Assembly: GCA_043228905.1 (NCBI GenBank)
Contig: JBHGNT010000015.1
Span: 13,020,001 to 13,084,000 of the forward strand
Direction: 5' to 3'
Source: Azolla caroliniana
Taxonomy: Eukaryota > Polypodiophyta
DNA: 64,000 nucleotides
Positions 22,412 to 33,491 of the stretch are shown here, in pieces (position 1 is the stretch's first letter; each line of letters opens with the position of its first letter). The translations under genes were made by a program, and so were the position numbers. The notes below the pieces were generated by a model. The model had not been told where the DNA came from. It saw nothing but the letters and a program-made list of their open reading frames with translations, and searched no databases.

Positions 22412-22734
22412 AGGAGTGATCATGAATGTATATTTGCCTATTAAGTGTAACTACATTCCGCTTCTAACAAATCGAGTAATATTAAAGCATGTGTTTTGAA
22501 TTCTTATGATTTCTAAAAAATCGTCTTATAAAATAACATTGGTTGTAAAGTTTGTGATATAAATTGAGAATGTAACTTTTTCAAATTCGTCTTTATTTAG
22601 TTGCTTCAAAATCACGAAAATAGTGGATTTTTCACCTTTTTCATAATATGTTTGAACATGTATGATACTGGTAACAATGTGTTTTGTAAAATCATTGAAA
22701 AAGCCCTAAAATCAACCAAAATTTCCCTTATCCT
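22412..22734. other. 3' region of the transposase gene / right subterminal region
   Basis: AT-rich, no gene seen. Almost identical to 63324-63646 in copy B. Ends in AAATTTCCCTTATCCTTC before the right terminus. Confidence 0.7.
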
Positions 22735-22758
22735 TCTACATGTGAACGCGAACATGTT
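22735..22758. repeat. Right terminal inverted repeat of transposon A (shortened)
   Basis: Reverse complement begins AACATGTTCGCGTTCACATG. Compared with copy B, about 17 bases between two CCTTC words are missing, so only the outer half of the 36-bp TIR remains. Target duplication TCGT follows at 22759-22762. Confidence 0.85.
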
Positions 22759-22823
22759 TCGTCATCAACAAATGGTGAAGTCATTAGAGAGCTTGGGAAA
22801 TACTAACGAAGACCAGTTGATTG

Positions 22824-22897
22824 TGGCCAATGGAGGTTTCCAACCTGCGACCTTCGCGTTATTAGCACGCAGCTCTAACCAACTGAGCTAATTGGCC
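22824..22897 (-). tRNA. tRNA-Ile(AAU)-like, copy 3
   Basis: 74-nt fold with anticodon AAT and perfect acceptor. The T-loop is changed (TTCC instead of TTCG on the plus strand), damaging the internal B box, and the top anticodon-stem pair is lost. Probable pseudogene. Transposon A ends 66 bp from its 3' end. Confidence 0.65.
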
Positions 22898-23722
22898 ATG
22901 TCTATTTTCTATATTTCCAAGCCTACACATTGAATGTTTCCTTTTCACATTTTGAAAGTATACGAAAACGTTATATACTCGTGCGAAAAGAATGAATAAA
23001 TAAATCTTTTCCAAACTTGTTGTAGAGGTTTCCTATTTCTGTTGCCTATTCCAAATTATCATTTTATCCTTAATGTGTAGATGGAGTCTCTAATGATCAT
23101 TTTCTATTCGAAGTTATCATCTTATCCTAAAGAAACATACCAAATCAAGAATGATCGATTTGGACTAAAAGTTATGATTTTATCCTCAAGATATATACCC
23201 AATCGTGAAAGTTGACAATTTAATTTTGTTTTTAATTTTTCCCTTTTGTTTTTAATTTTTCTAATTGAAGTAAACCCAATCGTGAAGGATGATTTTGATC
23301 TATAAGTGATCAATCTATTCTCAAGAAATATGCCCAATCATGAATGATTATTTTCCTTTTCGAAGTTATTAATTTATTCTCAACAAGTATACCCAATCAT
23401 GAATGGTCATTTTTGGTTTCCTTTATTCAATTCGAAGTTATCAATTTGCATTTGAAGGAAACCAAATCATGAAAGATTATTTCATACGAGAAGTCATAAA
23501 TTTAATCTCAAGTTTAACAATTCTTGAAGGATATTTCTGCATTATAAGTTGCAATTTTATCCTAAACATGTATCACCAATCGACAATAATCTCGCCTTAA
23601 TATGCAGCAACATGCATACTTTTGTTTTAAATTTTTCTAGTCGTCGTCAACAAACTTTATGGCTATTCGAATGGTAAAGTCATTAGAGAGCTTGGGAAAT
23701 ACTAACAAAGACCAGTTGATTG

Positions 23723-23796
23723 TGGCCAATGGAGGTTTCGAACCTACGACCTTCGCGTTATTAGCACGACGCTCTAACCAACTGAGCTAATTGGCC
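23723..23796 (-). tRNA. tRNA-Ile(AAU)-like, copy 4
   Basis: 74-nt fold, anticodon AAT, perfect acceptor pairing, intact A and B boxes. T-stem GTAGG/CCTCC has one mismatch. Identical to copies 5 and 6. Confidence 0.78.
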
Positions 23797-24620
23797 ATGT
23801 CTATTTTGTATATTGCCAAGCTTACATATTCAATGTTTCCTTTTCACATTTTGAAAGTATAGAAAAACGTTATATACTCGTGCGACAAGAATGAATAAAT
23901 AAATCTCTTCCAAACTTGTTGTAGAGGTTTCCTATTTGTGTTGCCTATTCCTAATTATCATTTTATCCTTAATGTGTAGATGGAGTCTCTAATTATAGTT
24001 TTGTATTCGACGTTATCATTTTATCCTAAAGAAGCATACCCAATCAAGAATGATCGATTTGGACTAAAAGTTATGATTTTATCCTTAGGATATATATCCA
24101 ATCGTGAAAGTTCACGACTTAATATGGCTAAGTAGTTCACCTTTAGTTTTTAATTTTCCTATTTGAAGTAAACCCAATCGCGAAGGATGATTTTGATCTA
24201 TAATTGATCAATCTAATCTCAAGAAATATGCCCAATCATGAATGATTATTTTCCTTTTCGAAGTTATTAATTTATTCTCAACAAGTATACCCAATCATGA
24301 ATGGTCATTTTTGGTTTCCTTTATTCAATTCGAAGTTATCAATTTGCATTTGAAGGAAACCAAATCATGAAAGATTATTTCATACGAGAAGTCATAAATT
24401 TAATCTCAAGTTTAACAATTCTTGAAGGATATTTCTGCATTATAAGTTGCAATTTTATCCTAAACATGTATCACCAATCGACAATAATCTCGCCTTAATA
24501 TGCAGCAACATGCATACTTTTGTTTTAAATTTTTCTAGTCGTCGTCAACAAACTTTATGGCTATTCGAATGGTAAAGTCATTAGAGAGCTTGGGAAATAC
24601 TAACAAAGACCAGTTGATTG

Positions 24621-24694
24621 TGGCCAATGGAGGTTTCGAACCTACGACCTTCGCGTTATTAGCACGACGCTCTAACCAACTGAGCTAATTGGCC
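24621..24694 (-). tRNA. tRNA-Ile(AAU)-like, copy 5
   Basis: Identical to copy 4 and exactly 898 bp from it. No downstream T-run terminator is visible. Confidence 0.78.
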
Positions 24695-25518
24695 ATGTCT
24701 ATTTTGTATATTGCCAAGCTTACATATTCAATGTTTCCTTTTCACATTTTGAAAGTATAGAAAAACGTTATATACTCGTGCGACAAGAATGAATAAATAA
24801 ATCTCTTCCAAACTTGTTGTAGAGGTTTCCTATTTGTGTTGCCTATTCCTAATTATCATTTTATCCTTAATGTGTAGATGGAGTCTCTAATTATAGTTTT
24901 GTATTCGACGTTATCATTTTATCCTAAAGAAGCATACCCAATCAAGAATGATCGATTTGGACTAAAAGTTATGATTTTATCCTTAGGATATATACCCAAT
25001 CGTGAAAGTTCACGACTTAATATGGCTAAGTAGTTCACCTTTAGTTTTTAATTTTCCTATTTGAAGTAAACCCAATCACGAAGGATGATTTTGATCTATA
25101 ATTGATCAATCTAATCTCAAGAAATATGCCCAATCATGAATGATTATTTTCCTTTTCGAAGTTATTAATTTATTCTCAACAAGTATACCCAATCATGAAT
25201 GGTCATTTTTGGTTTCCTTTATTCAATTCGAAGTTATCAATTTGCATTTGAAGGAAACCAAATCATGAAAGATTATTTCATACGAGAAGTCATAAATTTA
25301 ATCTCAAGTTTAACAATTCTTGAAGGATATTTCTGCATTATAAGTTGCAATTTTATCCTAAACATGTATCACCAATCGACAATAATCTCGCCTTAATATG
25401 CAGCAACATGCATACTTTTGTTTTAAATTTTTCTAGTCGTCGTCAACAAACTTTATGGCTATTCGAATGGTAAAGTCATTAGAGAGCTTGGGAAATACTA
25501 ACAAAGACCAGTTGATTG

Positions 25519-25592
25519 TGGCCAATGGAGGTTTCGAACCTACGACCTTCGCGTTATTAGCACGACGCTCTAACCAACTGAGCTAATTGGCC
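25519..25592 (-). tRNA. tRNA-Ile(AAU)-like, copy 6
   Basis: Identical to copies 4 and 5, again 898 bp on. Confidence 0.78.
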
Positions 25593-26029
25593 ATGTCTAT
25601 TTTGTATATTGCCAAGCTTACATATTCAATGTTTCCTTTTCACATTTTGAAAGTATAGAAAAACGTTATATACTCGTGCGACATGAATGAATACATAAAT
25701 CATTTCCAAACTTGTTGTAGAGGTTTCCTTTATTCAACTCGAAGTGATCACTTTGTATTCGAAGGAAACCAAATCATGAAAGATCATTTCATACAAGAAG
25801 TTATATATTTAATATCAATTTTAGCCAATCTTGAAGGATATTTCTGCGTTATAAGTTACAATTTTATCCTAAACGTGTATCACCAATCGACAATAATGCC
25901 GCCTTAATATGCGGCAATATACATACTTTTGTTTTAAATTTTTCTAGTCGTCGTCAACAAACTTTATGGCTATTCGAATGGTGAAGTCATTAGAGAGCTT
26001 GGGAAATACTAACGAAAACCAGTTGATTG

Positions 26030-26103
26030 TGGCCAATGGAGGTTTCAAACTTGCGACCTTCGCGTTATTAGCACGACGCTCTAACCAACTGAGCTAATTG
26101 GCC
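26030..26103 (-). tRNA. tRNA-Ile(AAU)-like, copy 7
   Basis: Only 511 bp from copy 6 because this unit has an internal deletion. The T-loop and stem are altered (TTTCAAACTTGCG on the plus strand), so the B box is damaged. Anticodon AAT is kept. Probable pseudogene. Confidence 0.65.
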
Positions 26104-26927
26104 ATGTCTTTTTAATATATTGCCAAGCCTACACATTGAATGTTTCCTTTTCACATTTTAAAAGTATACGAAAACGTTATATACTCGTGCGACATGAATG
26201 AATACATAAATCATTTCCAAACTTGTTGTAGAGGTTTTCTATTTGTGTTGCCTATTCCTAATTATCATTTTACCTTTAATGTGTAGATGGAGTCTCTAAT
26301 GATCGTTTTGTATTCGAAGTTATCATTTTATCCTAAAGAAGCATACCCAATCAAGAATGATCGATTTGTACTAAAAGTTATGATTTTATGCTCAAGATAT
26401 ATACCCAATCGTGAAAGTTCACGACTTAATATGGGTAAGTAGTTTAACTTTTGTTTTTAATTTTACTATGTGAAGTAAACCCAATCATGAAGGATGATTT
26501 TGATCTATAAGTGATCAATCTATTCTCAAGAAATATGCCCAATCATGAATGATTATTTTCCTTTTCGGAGTTATTAATTTATTCTCAACAAGTATACCCA
26601 GTCATGAATGGTCATTTTTGGTTTGCTTTATTCAATTCGAAGTTATCACTTTGTATTTGAAGGAAACCAAATCATGAAAGATTATTTCATAGGAGAAGTT
26701 ATAAATTTAATCTCAAGTTTAGCCAATCTTGAAGGATATTTCTGCATTATAAGTTACAATTTTATCCTAAACGTGTATCACCAATCGAAAATAATCTCGC
26801 CTTAATATGCAACAACATACACACTTTTGTTTTAAATATTTCTAGTCGTTGTCAACAAACTTTATGGATATTCGAATGGTGAAGTGGTTAGAGATCTTGG
26901 GAAATACTAACGAAGATCAGTTTATTG

Positions 26928-27001
26928 TGGCCAATGGAAGTTTCGAATCTGCAACCTTTGCGTTATTAGCACGACGCTCTAACCAATTGAGCTAATTGGC
27001 C
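26928..27001 (-). tRNA. tRNA-Ile(AAU)-like, copy 8
   Basis: Anticodon AAT and acceptor kept. T-arm reads AGTTTCGAATCTGCAACC on the plus strand, breaking several T-stem pairs. Probable pseudogene. Confidence 0.62.
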
Positions 27002-27368
27002 ATGTGTATTTTATATATACCCAAGCCTACACAGTAAATGTTTTCTTTTCACATTTTGAAAGTATACGAAAACGTCATACGTCATATACTCCATTTTGAA
27101 AGTTATATCAGAATCTATATATTTAATCTCCATTTTAACCAATCTTGAAAAATATGTCTGGATTATAAGTTACAATTTTATCCTAAACGTGCATAACGAA
27201 TTGACAATAATCTTGCCGCACATTATCGACAATAATCTCGCCTTAATGTGCGGCAACATACGTACTTTTGTTTTAAATTTTTCTAGTCGTCGTCAACAAA
27301 CTGTATGGCTATTCGAATGGTGAAGTGGTTAGAGATCTTGGGAAATACTAACGAAGATCAGTTTATTG

Positions 27369-27442
27369 TGGCCAATGGAAGTTTCGAATCTGCAACCTTT
27401 GCGTTATTAGCACGACGCTCTAACCAATTGAGCTAATTGGCC
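27369..27442 (-). tRNA. tRNA-Ile(AAU)-like, copy 9
   Basis: Identical to copy 8, 441 bp away in a half-length unit, so the pair arose by a local duplication. Confidence 0.62.
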
Positions 27443-27809
27443 ATGTGTATTTTATATATACCCAAGCCTACACAGTAAATGTTTTCTTTTCACATTTTGA
27501 AAGTATACGAAAACGTCATACGTCATATACTCCATTTTGAAAGTTATATCAGAATCTATATATTTAATCTCCATTTTAGCCAATCTTGAAAAATATGTCT
27601 GGATTATAAGTTACAATTTTATCCTAAACGTGCATAACGAATTGACAATAATCTTGCCACACATTATCGACAATAATCTCGCCTTAATGTGCGGCAACAT
27701 ACGTACTTTTGTTTTAAATTTTTCTAGTCGTCGTCAACAAACTGTATGGCTATTCGAATGGTGAAGTCATTAGAGAGCTTGGGAAATACTAACGAAGACC
27801 AGTTGATTG

Positions 27810-27883
27810 TGGCCAATGGAGGTTTCGAACCTGCGACCTTCGCGTTATTAGCACGCAGCTCTAACAAACTGAGCTAATTGGCC
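27810..27883 (-). tRNA. tRNA-Ile(AAU)-like, copy 10
   Basis: Acceptor and B box are good. The D-loop reads AGTTTGTTAGAGC on the tRNA strand (AGTTGG in the others), damaging the A box, and the top anticodon-stem pair is lost as in copy 3. Probable pseudogene. Confidence 0.65.
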
Positions 27884-28687
27884 ATGTCTATTTTCTATAT
27901 TTCCAAGCCTACACATTGAATGTTTCCTTTTCACATTTTGAAAGTATACGAAAACGTTATATACTCGTGCGAAAAGAATGAATAAATAAATCTTTTCCAA
28001 ACTTGTTGTAGAGGTTTCCTATTTCTGTTGCCTATTCCAAATTATCATTTTATTCTTAATGTGTAGATGGAGTCTCTAATGATCATTTTATCCTAAAGAA
28101 ACATACCCAATCAAGAATGATCGATTTGGACTAAAAGTTATGATTTTATCCTCAGGATATATACCCAATCGTGAAAGTTGACAACTTAATATGGGTAAGT
28201 AGTTTCCCTTTTGTTTTTAATTTTTTTATTTGAAGTAAACCCAATCGTGGAGGATGATTTTGATATATAAGTGATCAATCTAATCTCAAGAAATATGCCC
28301 AATCATGAATGATTATTTTCCTCTTTGAAGTTTTTAATTTATTCTCAACAAGTATACCCAATCATGAATTGTCATTTTTAGTTTCCTTTATTCAACTTGA
28401 AGTGATCACTTTGTATTCGAAGGAAACCAAATCATGAAAGATCATTTCATACGAGAAGTTATATATTTAATATCAATTTTAGCCAATCTTGAAGGATATT
28501 TCTGCGTTATAAGTTACAATTTTATCCTAAATGTGTATCACCAATCGACAATAATGTCGCCTTAATATGCGGGAATATACATACTTTTGTTTTAAATTTT
28601 TCTAGTCGTTGTCAACAAACTTTATGGATATTCGAATGGTGAAGTCGTTAGAGAGCTTTAGAAATACTAACGAAGACCAGTTCATTG

Positions 28688-28761
28688 TGGCCAATGGAGG
28701 TTTCGAACCTGCGACCTTCGCGTTATTAGCACGATGCTCTAACAAACTGAGCTAATTGGTT
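28688..28761 (-). tRNA. tRNA-Ile(AAU)-like, copy 11 (degenerate)
   Basis: Acceptor 5' strand has become AACCAAT and no longer pairs fully with ATTGGCC. The D-loop carries the same AGTTTG change as copy 10. Anticodon AAT remains. Pseudogene. Confidence 0.6.
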
Positions 28762-28881
28762 ATATCTATTTTATATATTGCCAAGCCTAGACATTGAATG
28801 TTTCCTTTTCACAGTTTGAAAGTATACGAAAACGTTATATACTCAATGGCCAATCTTGAAACTTATTGAGAAGTTATATAT

Positions 28882-29067
28882 TGTGAAATGCTCAAGATGT
28901 GAAATGTTCTCAAAATGCTCTCAAGAATAGCTCCCTTTCCAATACGTTCTAAGTTACATTTTATAGACTACTCTTAGCGTGGAGGGTGTTCTCCCGCTCC
29001 AATTACCTCTTCTAATTATGGGGCTTGGTAGGGGCCTAATTTGGGTGTGGTCCATGTGACCGCCACA
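28882..29067 (-). repeat. 3' LTR of the gypsy element
   Basis: 186 bp, from TGTGAAATGCTCAAGATG to GTGACCGCCACA; shorter than the 258-bp LTR of the relative at 17272 because of an internal deletion. Confidence 0.85.
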
Positions 29068-32000
29068 GTTCCCCCTTGTAAAAAAATGTTATTGTGCGGT
29101 CGGATCGCGACGGGGCGTGGATGACGGTTCTAGGTGGGGGGATGACACGGACGTGGGCGTGGGCATGGGCGTGGGCATGAGCGTGGGCATGGGCAATGGT
29201 AGCTGATGGAAGGGCTTTATGCGAGACTGGTGGGCAAAGGTAGAGCGGTTGTTGGAGGCGAGGCGGAGCAGATATGTAGTGTTGCGTATTTGCTTTTGAA
29301 CTTCGACGGGACCGATCCATCGGTGCATGAGCGACTCGCTGAGGCTGCGACGATGGATGGGAAAATAGACGAGGACTTTGTTGTTGATGGTTGGCGCGAC
29401 TTGCATCGTGTTGTCGTTTCTGGCGCAGCTGTGCTTGGCGCAAGTTGCTCGTGATGGCTTTGTGGGGGAGGGGCTGGAGTTGTTGCAGGTGCGACCACCA
29501 GGACACTGCATCAGAGTGGAGTCGTGTGATTGGTTGCGGGACGACTATTGACCGGTCAGAAACGACCACTTCTAGGGGTAAGCGCGGGTCCCTTTCGTAA
29601 AGGGCCCGAAATGGGCTAATGTGGGTGGAGGCTTGCACAATTGTGTTGTAGGCATGTGTAACGAAGGGCAAGATCCGGTCCTAGGTCGAGTGCAGCGGAT
29701 CGATGTAGGACGAGATTTGTTGTTTTAAGGTTCGATTGAGGCGCTCTGTCAATCCATTCGTCTGCGGATGGTAGGGTGACGTGAATAATTGTTGGATTCC
29801 TAATTGTTTGGAGTGGGCACCCATGGGGGAAGATGATTTTCTGCAATAGTTTGGAGGCGATGGTCATAGCCTTGGCATCTGGGATAGCGGCCGTATCAGC
29901 CCAACGTGTCAAGTACTCGGTTATGACGAGGATGAATTTGTTCCCTTCTTGTGACTCGGGAAAGGGGCCCATAATGTCCCATCCGACAATTTCAAATGGA
30001 GCTTGAACTTGTATCGGATGTAAGAGGCCTTGAGCCACTTGAGGTGATTTGATGGCCTGACATAAGTTGCATGCTTTGATGTAGGAGGTGACCTCGTGGC
30101 GTAGCCCCGGCCAATAGAATTTGCAACGGATTTTGTCTAGCACCTTATGAAAACCCAAGTGGCCGGACAACGGGTGATCGTGGAAGAAACGAAGGTAAGA
30201 TAGGCGCAGTTGCTCAGGCACGTAGACCCGGGGTTCCTTGCCTACTTGGCAAAAAAGCAGGACATTATCCTGGATCATGAATTGCTTGGTGAGGGATGAT
30301 GTGGGCTCCGCTTGTAGGCGGTGGCAGATGTCGTGGATTTTTTTGTCGTGTTGTTGCATGTTGGCGATTTGGGACGAGGATATGGGGAAATTGATTGTGT
30401 CAGACGCGACTTGGTTCTCCTGAAAGGATATTCGGGATAATCCATCGGCGATGATGTTTTGGGGACCACGGCGATAGCGCAACGTGAATGTGTAATCCTG
30501 TAGCGCCAAAGCCCAACGGAGTAAGCGACCGGGTGGATGAGCCTTCTTTATGAGGGAGAGCAATGGCTGATGGTCGGTTTTGACTGATGTATTTGATCCG
30601 TGTAGGTATGGGTGGAAACGATGGAATGCCCAGACGATGGCGAGCAACTCTTTTTCGGTTGTCGAGTAATTTTGTTCGGCTTTGGTAAATGACCGACTTA
30701 TGTAGGCAATCGAGCGTAGTTGGTCGTTCTTGTCGGATTGGAGGAGGACCGCACCAAGGCCGACATTGGAGGCATCCGTCTGCAGATGGAAAGGCTTCGT
30801 GAAATTAGGGTGGGCGAGGAGGTCAGAGGCTTGGAGTGTTCGCTTGAGCTGCAGGAAGCTAGATTCGCAGGCTTCGGTCCATAGGAAGGGTGTGTCTTTT
30901 TGCAGGAGTGCGCGTAGTGGGGCTGACAGGTCGGCTAGCCATGGGATGAAGCTGAGAGAGAACGTGAGGAGGCCGAGGAAGCGTTGAAGCTGCTTAACTG
31001 TGGTGGGGCGTGGGAATTTTTGGACTGCTTCCGTCTTCTCTGGGTCCATTTGTACTCCGTCGGAGGAGATGACGTACCCGAGGAAGCGGAGGCGCGTACT
31101 ACCCCATCGACACTTCTTCCATTGCAGCTGCAATCGATAGCGTGGAACACAAGTGAGGACCTCCCGAAGGACTTGAAGGTGTTCCACCCAAGTGCTTGTA
31201 TGTATCAAAATATCGTCTAGATAGACGATGACGACGCAGCGGGTGATGTGATCATCGAAGATGGCATTAGCCATTCGCTGGAATGTGCTCCTAGCATCGG
31301 ATAGGCCGAAGGGCGTCCGTGTGAACTGAAAAATGCCTTTCCTAGTGCGGAATGCAATTTTGTGGGCATCTTTAGGAATCATATGGATCTGCCAATATCC
31401 CGAGGCCAGATTGAGGGAAGTGAAGTACTTTGATTTGCCGAGCTGGTCAAGGAGGTCATTGATACAAGGGAGAGGATATCGGTCATGGGTGGTGACATGG
31501 TTTAGTTGTCGGAAGTCGACACAAAAACAGTAAGAGCCATCCCCTTTCTTTACCATGTGTGGCTCCGAGATCCACTTGCTCTTGGAAGGTGTGATAATCC
31601 CTTGTTGTAGCATAGTTTTCACGGCGTTGTCGATGCACTCGTGGTAAAGAGGCGAGCGACGTCGAGGAGTTGCGTGGATGGGGCGGGCGTTGCCTGTAGG
31701 AATCGTGTGGTGGATTGGAAAACGGACCGAGGGAGGTTTTGCAGGTGGTGTAGAAAACAAGGGAAAGGTGGCTAGGAGCCGTCGGATGTCGTGTATGCGC
31801 TCTATTGGTGATACCAGGTACTGTGTGTTGCTGATGTGGGTGGTATCTCGCGGAGTAGTGAAGAGCGCGATCGAAAGGTGATTGGGGAGGATTAGCTGTT
31901 GTGAGGAGAAATCGAGACAGGCTCGACTATGGAGGAACCAATCACATCCTAAGGTGAATGGGAACAACTGGTGCAGGAGGACGAAGAAACAATGTTGAAT

Positions 32001-32160
32001 CTGGGCCGAACTAATGGTGAGCATGCACATGACTTGCATATGAGTGGTACACCCGAAGAGGATTTTAATGGGCGGTGCGTGGCTCGTGGGAAGTTGTAAT
32101 TGGGTGACTAAATCTGCGCTGATGGAAGAGATGTTGTTGCCGGAGTCGAGGAGAACTTCT
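29036..32160 (-). pseudogene. Gypsy Pol: reverse transcriptase, RNase H, integrase
   Basis: A long open stretch of 807 codons (32039-29616) carries the reverse transcriptase (KGDGSYCFCVDFRQLNHV, then VYLDDILIHTS near 31220), RNase H (LQTDASNVGLGAVLLQ near 30790; YSTTEKELLAIVWAFHRF) and the integrase zinc finger (HPLSGHLGFHKVL; CNLCQAIKS) with the first catalytic Asp (VGWDIMGPFPESQ). After IIFPHGCP the frame is lost: the segment with the second integrase Asp is deleted near 29805. The C-terminal part continues in another frame (29671-29036). The protease is not recognisable; the region upstream is scrambled by a minisatellite. Not functional. Confidence 0.88.
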
Positions 32161-32185
32161 TAGGTCGTGTGTTGGAGGTGGGTGA

Positions 32186-32365
32186 TTGTGGTACAAACGG
32201 GCAAAGTTGATGACGTGGAGGCATGGACATGTGGGTTCGGCTCGATCGTGGTATAAACGGGTGAAGGTGATAACGTGGAGGTGTGGACGTGTGGGGGCAG
32301 CTCGATCGTGGGAGAAACGGGAGAAGTTGATGACATGGAGGCGTGGACGTGCGGGGGGGGCTCTC
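32186..32365. repeat. 59-60 bp minisatellite, 3 copies
   Basis: AAACGGG(C/T/A)(A/G)AA... followed by GT(T)GAT(G/A)AC(G/A)TGGAGG recurs at about 32195, 32255 and 32314 between the Gag and Pol parts of the gypsy element. Confidence 0.85.
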
Positions 32366-32383
32366 CCTGCGGCACCCCGCGCA

Positions 32384-33337
32384 TTAGTTTTCCGGGAGCT
32401 CAGAGAGGGAGGCAACATCGGCTAATTGGACGTTCTGCTTCTGTTGGTGATTTTTCCACTTTCGGCAGTGACGCCGAATGTGGCCATAGTTGTTGCAGTA
32501 GAAACATTTGGGGCGTCCCTGGCTATCTCGTTTGGGTATTGCACGCTTGGCGCGTAATTGCACGTTTTGGAGGTCGATGTCCATGGGAGTGACAGCTGGC
32601 ATACTGTTTGTATGATCGTGACTTAGATTACCTGGTGTGTGCATGTCATGCGCATCTGCAGCTTCGATGCGTTGGGCGGTGACGATGGCTTCGTGTAGTG
32701 TCGTTGGGCCTTGATCATGTACACGGCGACGGAGGTCATGTCGGATACGCCGCCAGAAGAAAAACAACTTCATGTCTTCCGACATGTTGGCGTCAGCTCG
32801 ACGTAGGATCTGCACAAACCGAACCACGAACTGGGTGATGGGTTCACGTGGTTGTTGGGCAATTGACTCGAGTTGTTGTAGGGCCGTCTGGCGGGAGTCT
32901 TGATGAGAAAAATTCAGAATCATGGCTGCTCATAACAGATCCCAGTCGTTGCGTGTCTCTTCGGGTTGTTGTACGAGCCATGTTGATGAGATATTCTCGA
33001 GGAGTGTCTTCATTTCCATTGCCTTCCGGGGGTGTGGCCACTAGTGGTAACTGGCCACTATTTCGAAATGATCCAGCCAAGAGAGGACGTCTTCCGATGG
33101 TACGCCGGAGAATGGTTTTGGGCGAACTTGAGGGTCCGGGAGATTCTGTTGTGGCTCGGATTTTGCTGAAAGAAATGACAACATGGCTTGGTTAGTATGG
33201 TTAACTTGTAAAATAATGTTGGACAGGGCTTCAACCAGTTGGTCGATTGGCGATGTGAGCTGATGGTCTTGAATTTGTTGTTGGAGGAATTCCGAATTCA
33301 TTGAGTTGGTGTTGCCGCCGTTGTTGTCGTGTTGCAT
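32384..33337 (-). pseudogene. Gypsy Gag with zinc knuckle
   Basis: Same Gag as at 17560-18792 but retaining its C-terminus, including the CCHC knuckle CFYCNNYGHIRRHC near 32505-32465. In-frame stops at 33041 (TAG where the relative has CAG) and near 32932 (TGA) break it. About 318 codons in all. Confidence 0.85.
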
Positions 33338-33397
33338 CGTGGCGTGTGTTGTTGGGGTCGTGAGTTGGGGTTGCTTTGCCCGTCATCTCCACCAAGA

Positions 33398-33491
33398 TGT
33401 GAAATGCACTCAAAATGCTCTCAAGAATAGCTCCCTTTCCATTACGTTCTAAGTTACATTTCATAAACTACTCTTAGCGTGGAGGGTGTTC
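33398..33491 (-). repeat. 5' LTR fragment of the gypsy element
   Basis: First 94 bp of the LTR in plus-strand order, then an abrupt join to chromovirus sequence. Confidence 0.85.

Larger units (their letters stand above)
11362..22758. mobile_element. TIR DNA transposon, copy A: DUF7869 transposase plus ParB-methyltransferase
   Basis: An 11,397-bp element. Left terminus AACACGTTCGC, right terminus GCGAACATGTT (copy B has the exact inverse GCGAACGTGTT at 63679-63689). TCGT flanks both ends (11358-11361 and 22759-22762). The empty site exists in neighbouring units of the 898-bp repeat (CTAGTCGTCGTCAAC), so both junctions are defined by comparison. Contents: a minus-strand six-exon ParB-DNA methyltransferase gene (12448-16973), a palindrome array in its first intron (16185-16891), a plus-strand DUF7869 transposase gene (19624-22411), and a nested gypsy derivative (17272-19109). 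Both genes carry disabling lesions. Superfamily assignment is open: a 4-bp duplication fits several known groups, and I place it by its transposase only. Confidence 0.88.
22763..28881. repeat. Tandem array of the tRNA-Ile repeat (main block)
   Basis: Nine tRNA-like sequences at 22824, 23723, 24621, 25519, 26030, 26928, 27369, 27810 and 28688. Distances are 899, 898, 898, 511, 898, 441, 441 and 878 bp, so the base unit is 898 bp with deleted variants. The units around 23.4-25.6 kb are nearly identical to one another, which indicates recent amplification or conversion. Inside each unit are about eight degenerate 50-60 bp subrepeats marked by CCAATC(A/G)TGAA(T/G)GAT. The 65-aa open frame repeated in several units looks like a by-product of these subrepeats. 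Confidence 0.93.
28882..33491 (-). mobile_element. Ty3/gypsy element, truncated in its 5' LTR
   Basis: Minus-strand element whose left LTR (28882-29067) and Gag match the small derivative at 17272-19109. The right LTR starts at 33398 and stops abruptly at 33491 in the middle of GGAGGGTGTTC, where it abuts a truncated chromovirus. The missing second flank means no target duplication can be checked. Confidence 0.9.

Noticed and set aside
23403-23600. 65-aa open frame repeated in several units of the tRNA satellite (also at 5376, 24301, 25199, 26608)
   Set aside because: It is made of the degenerate subrepeats, matches no family I know, and its recurrence follows from the repeat itself.
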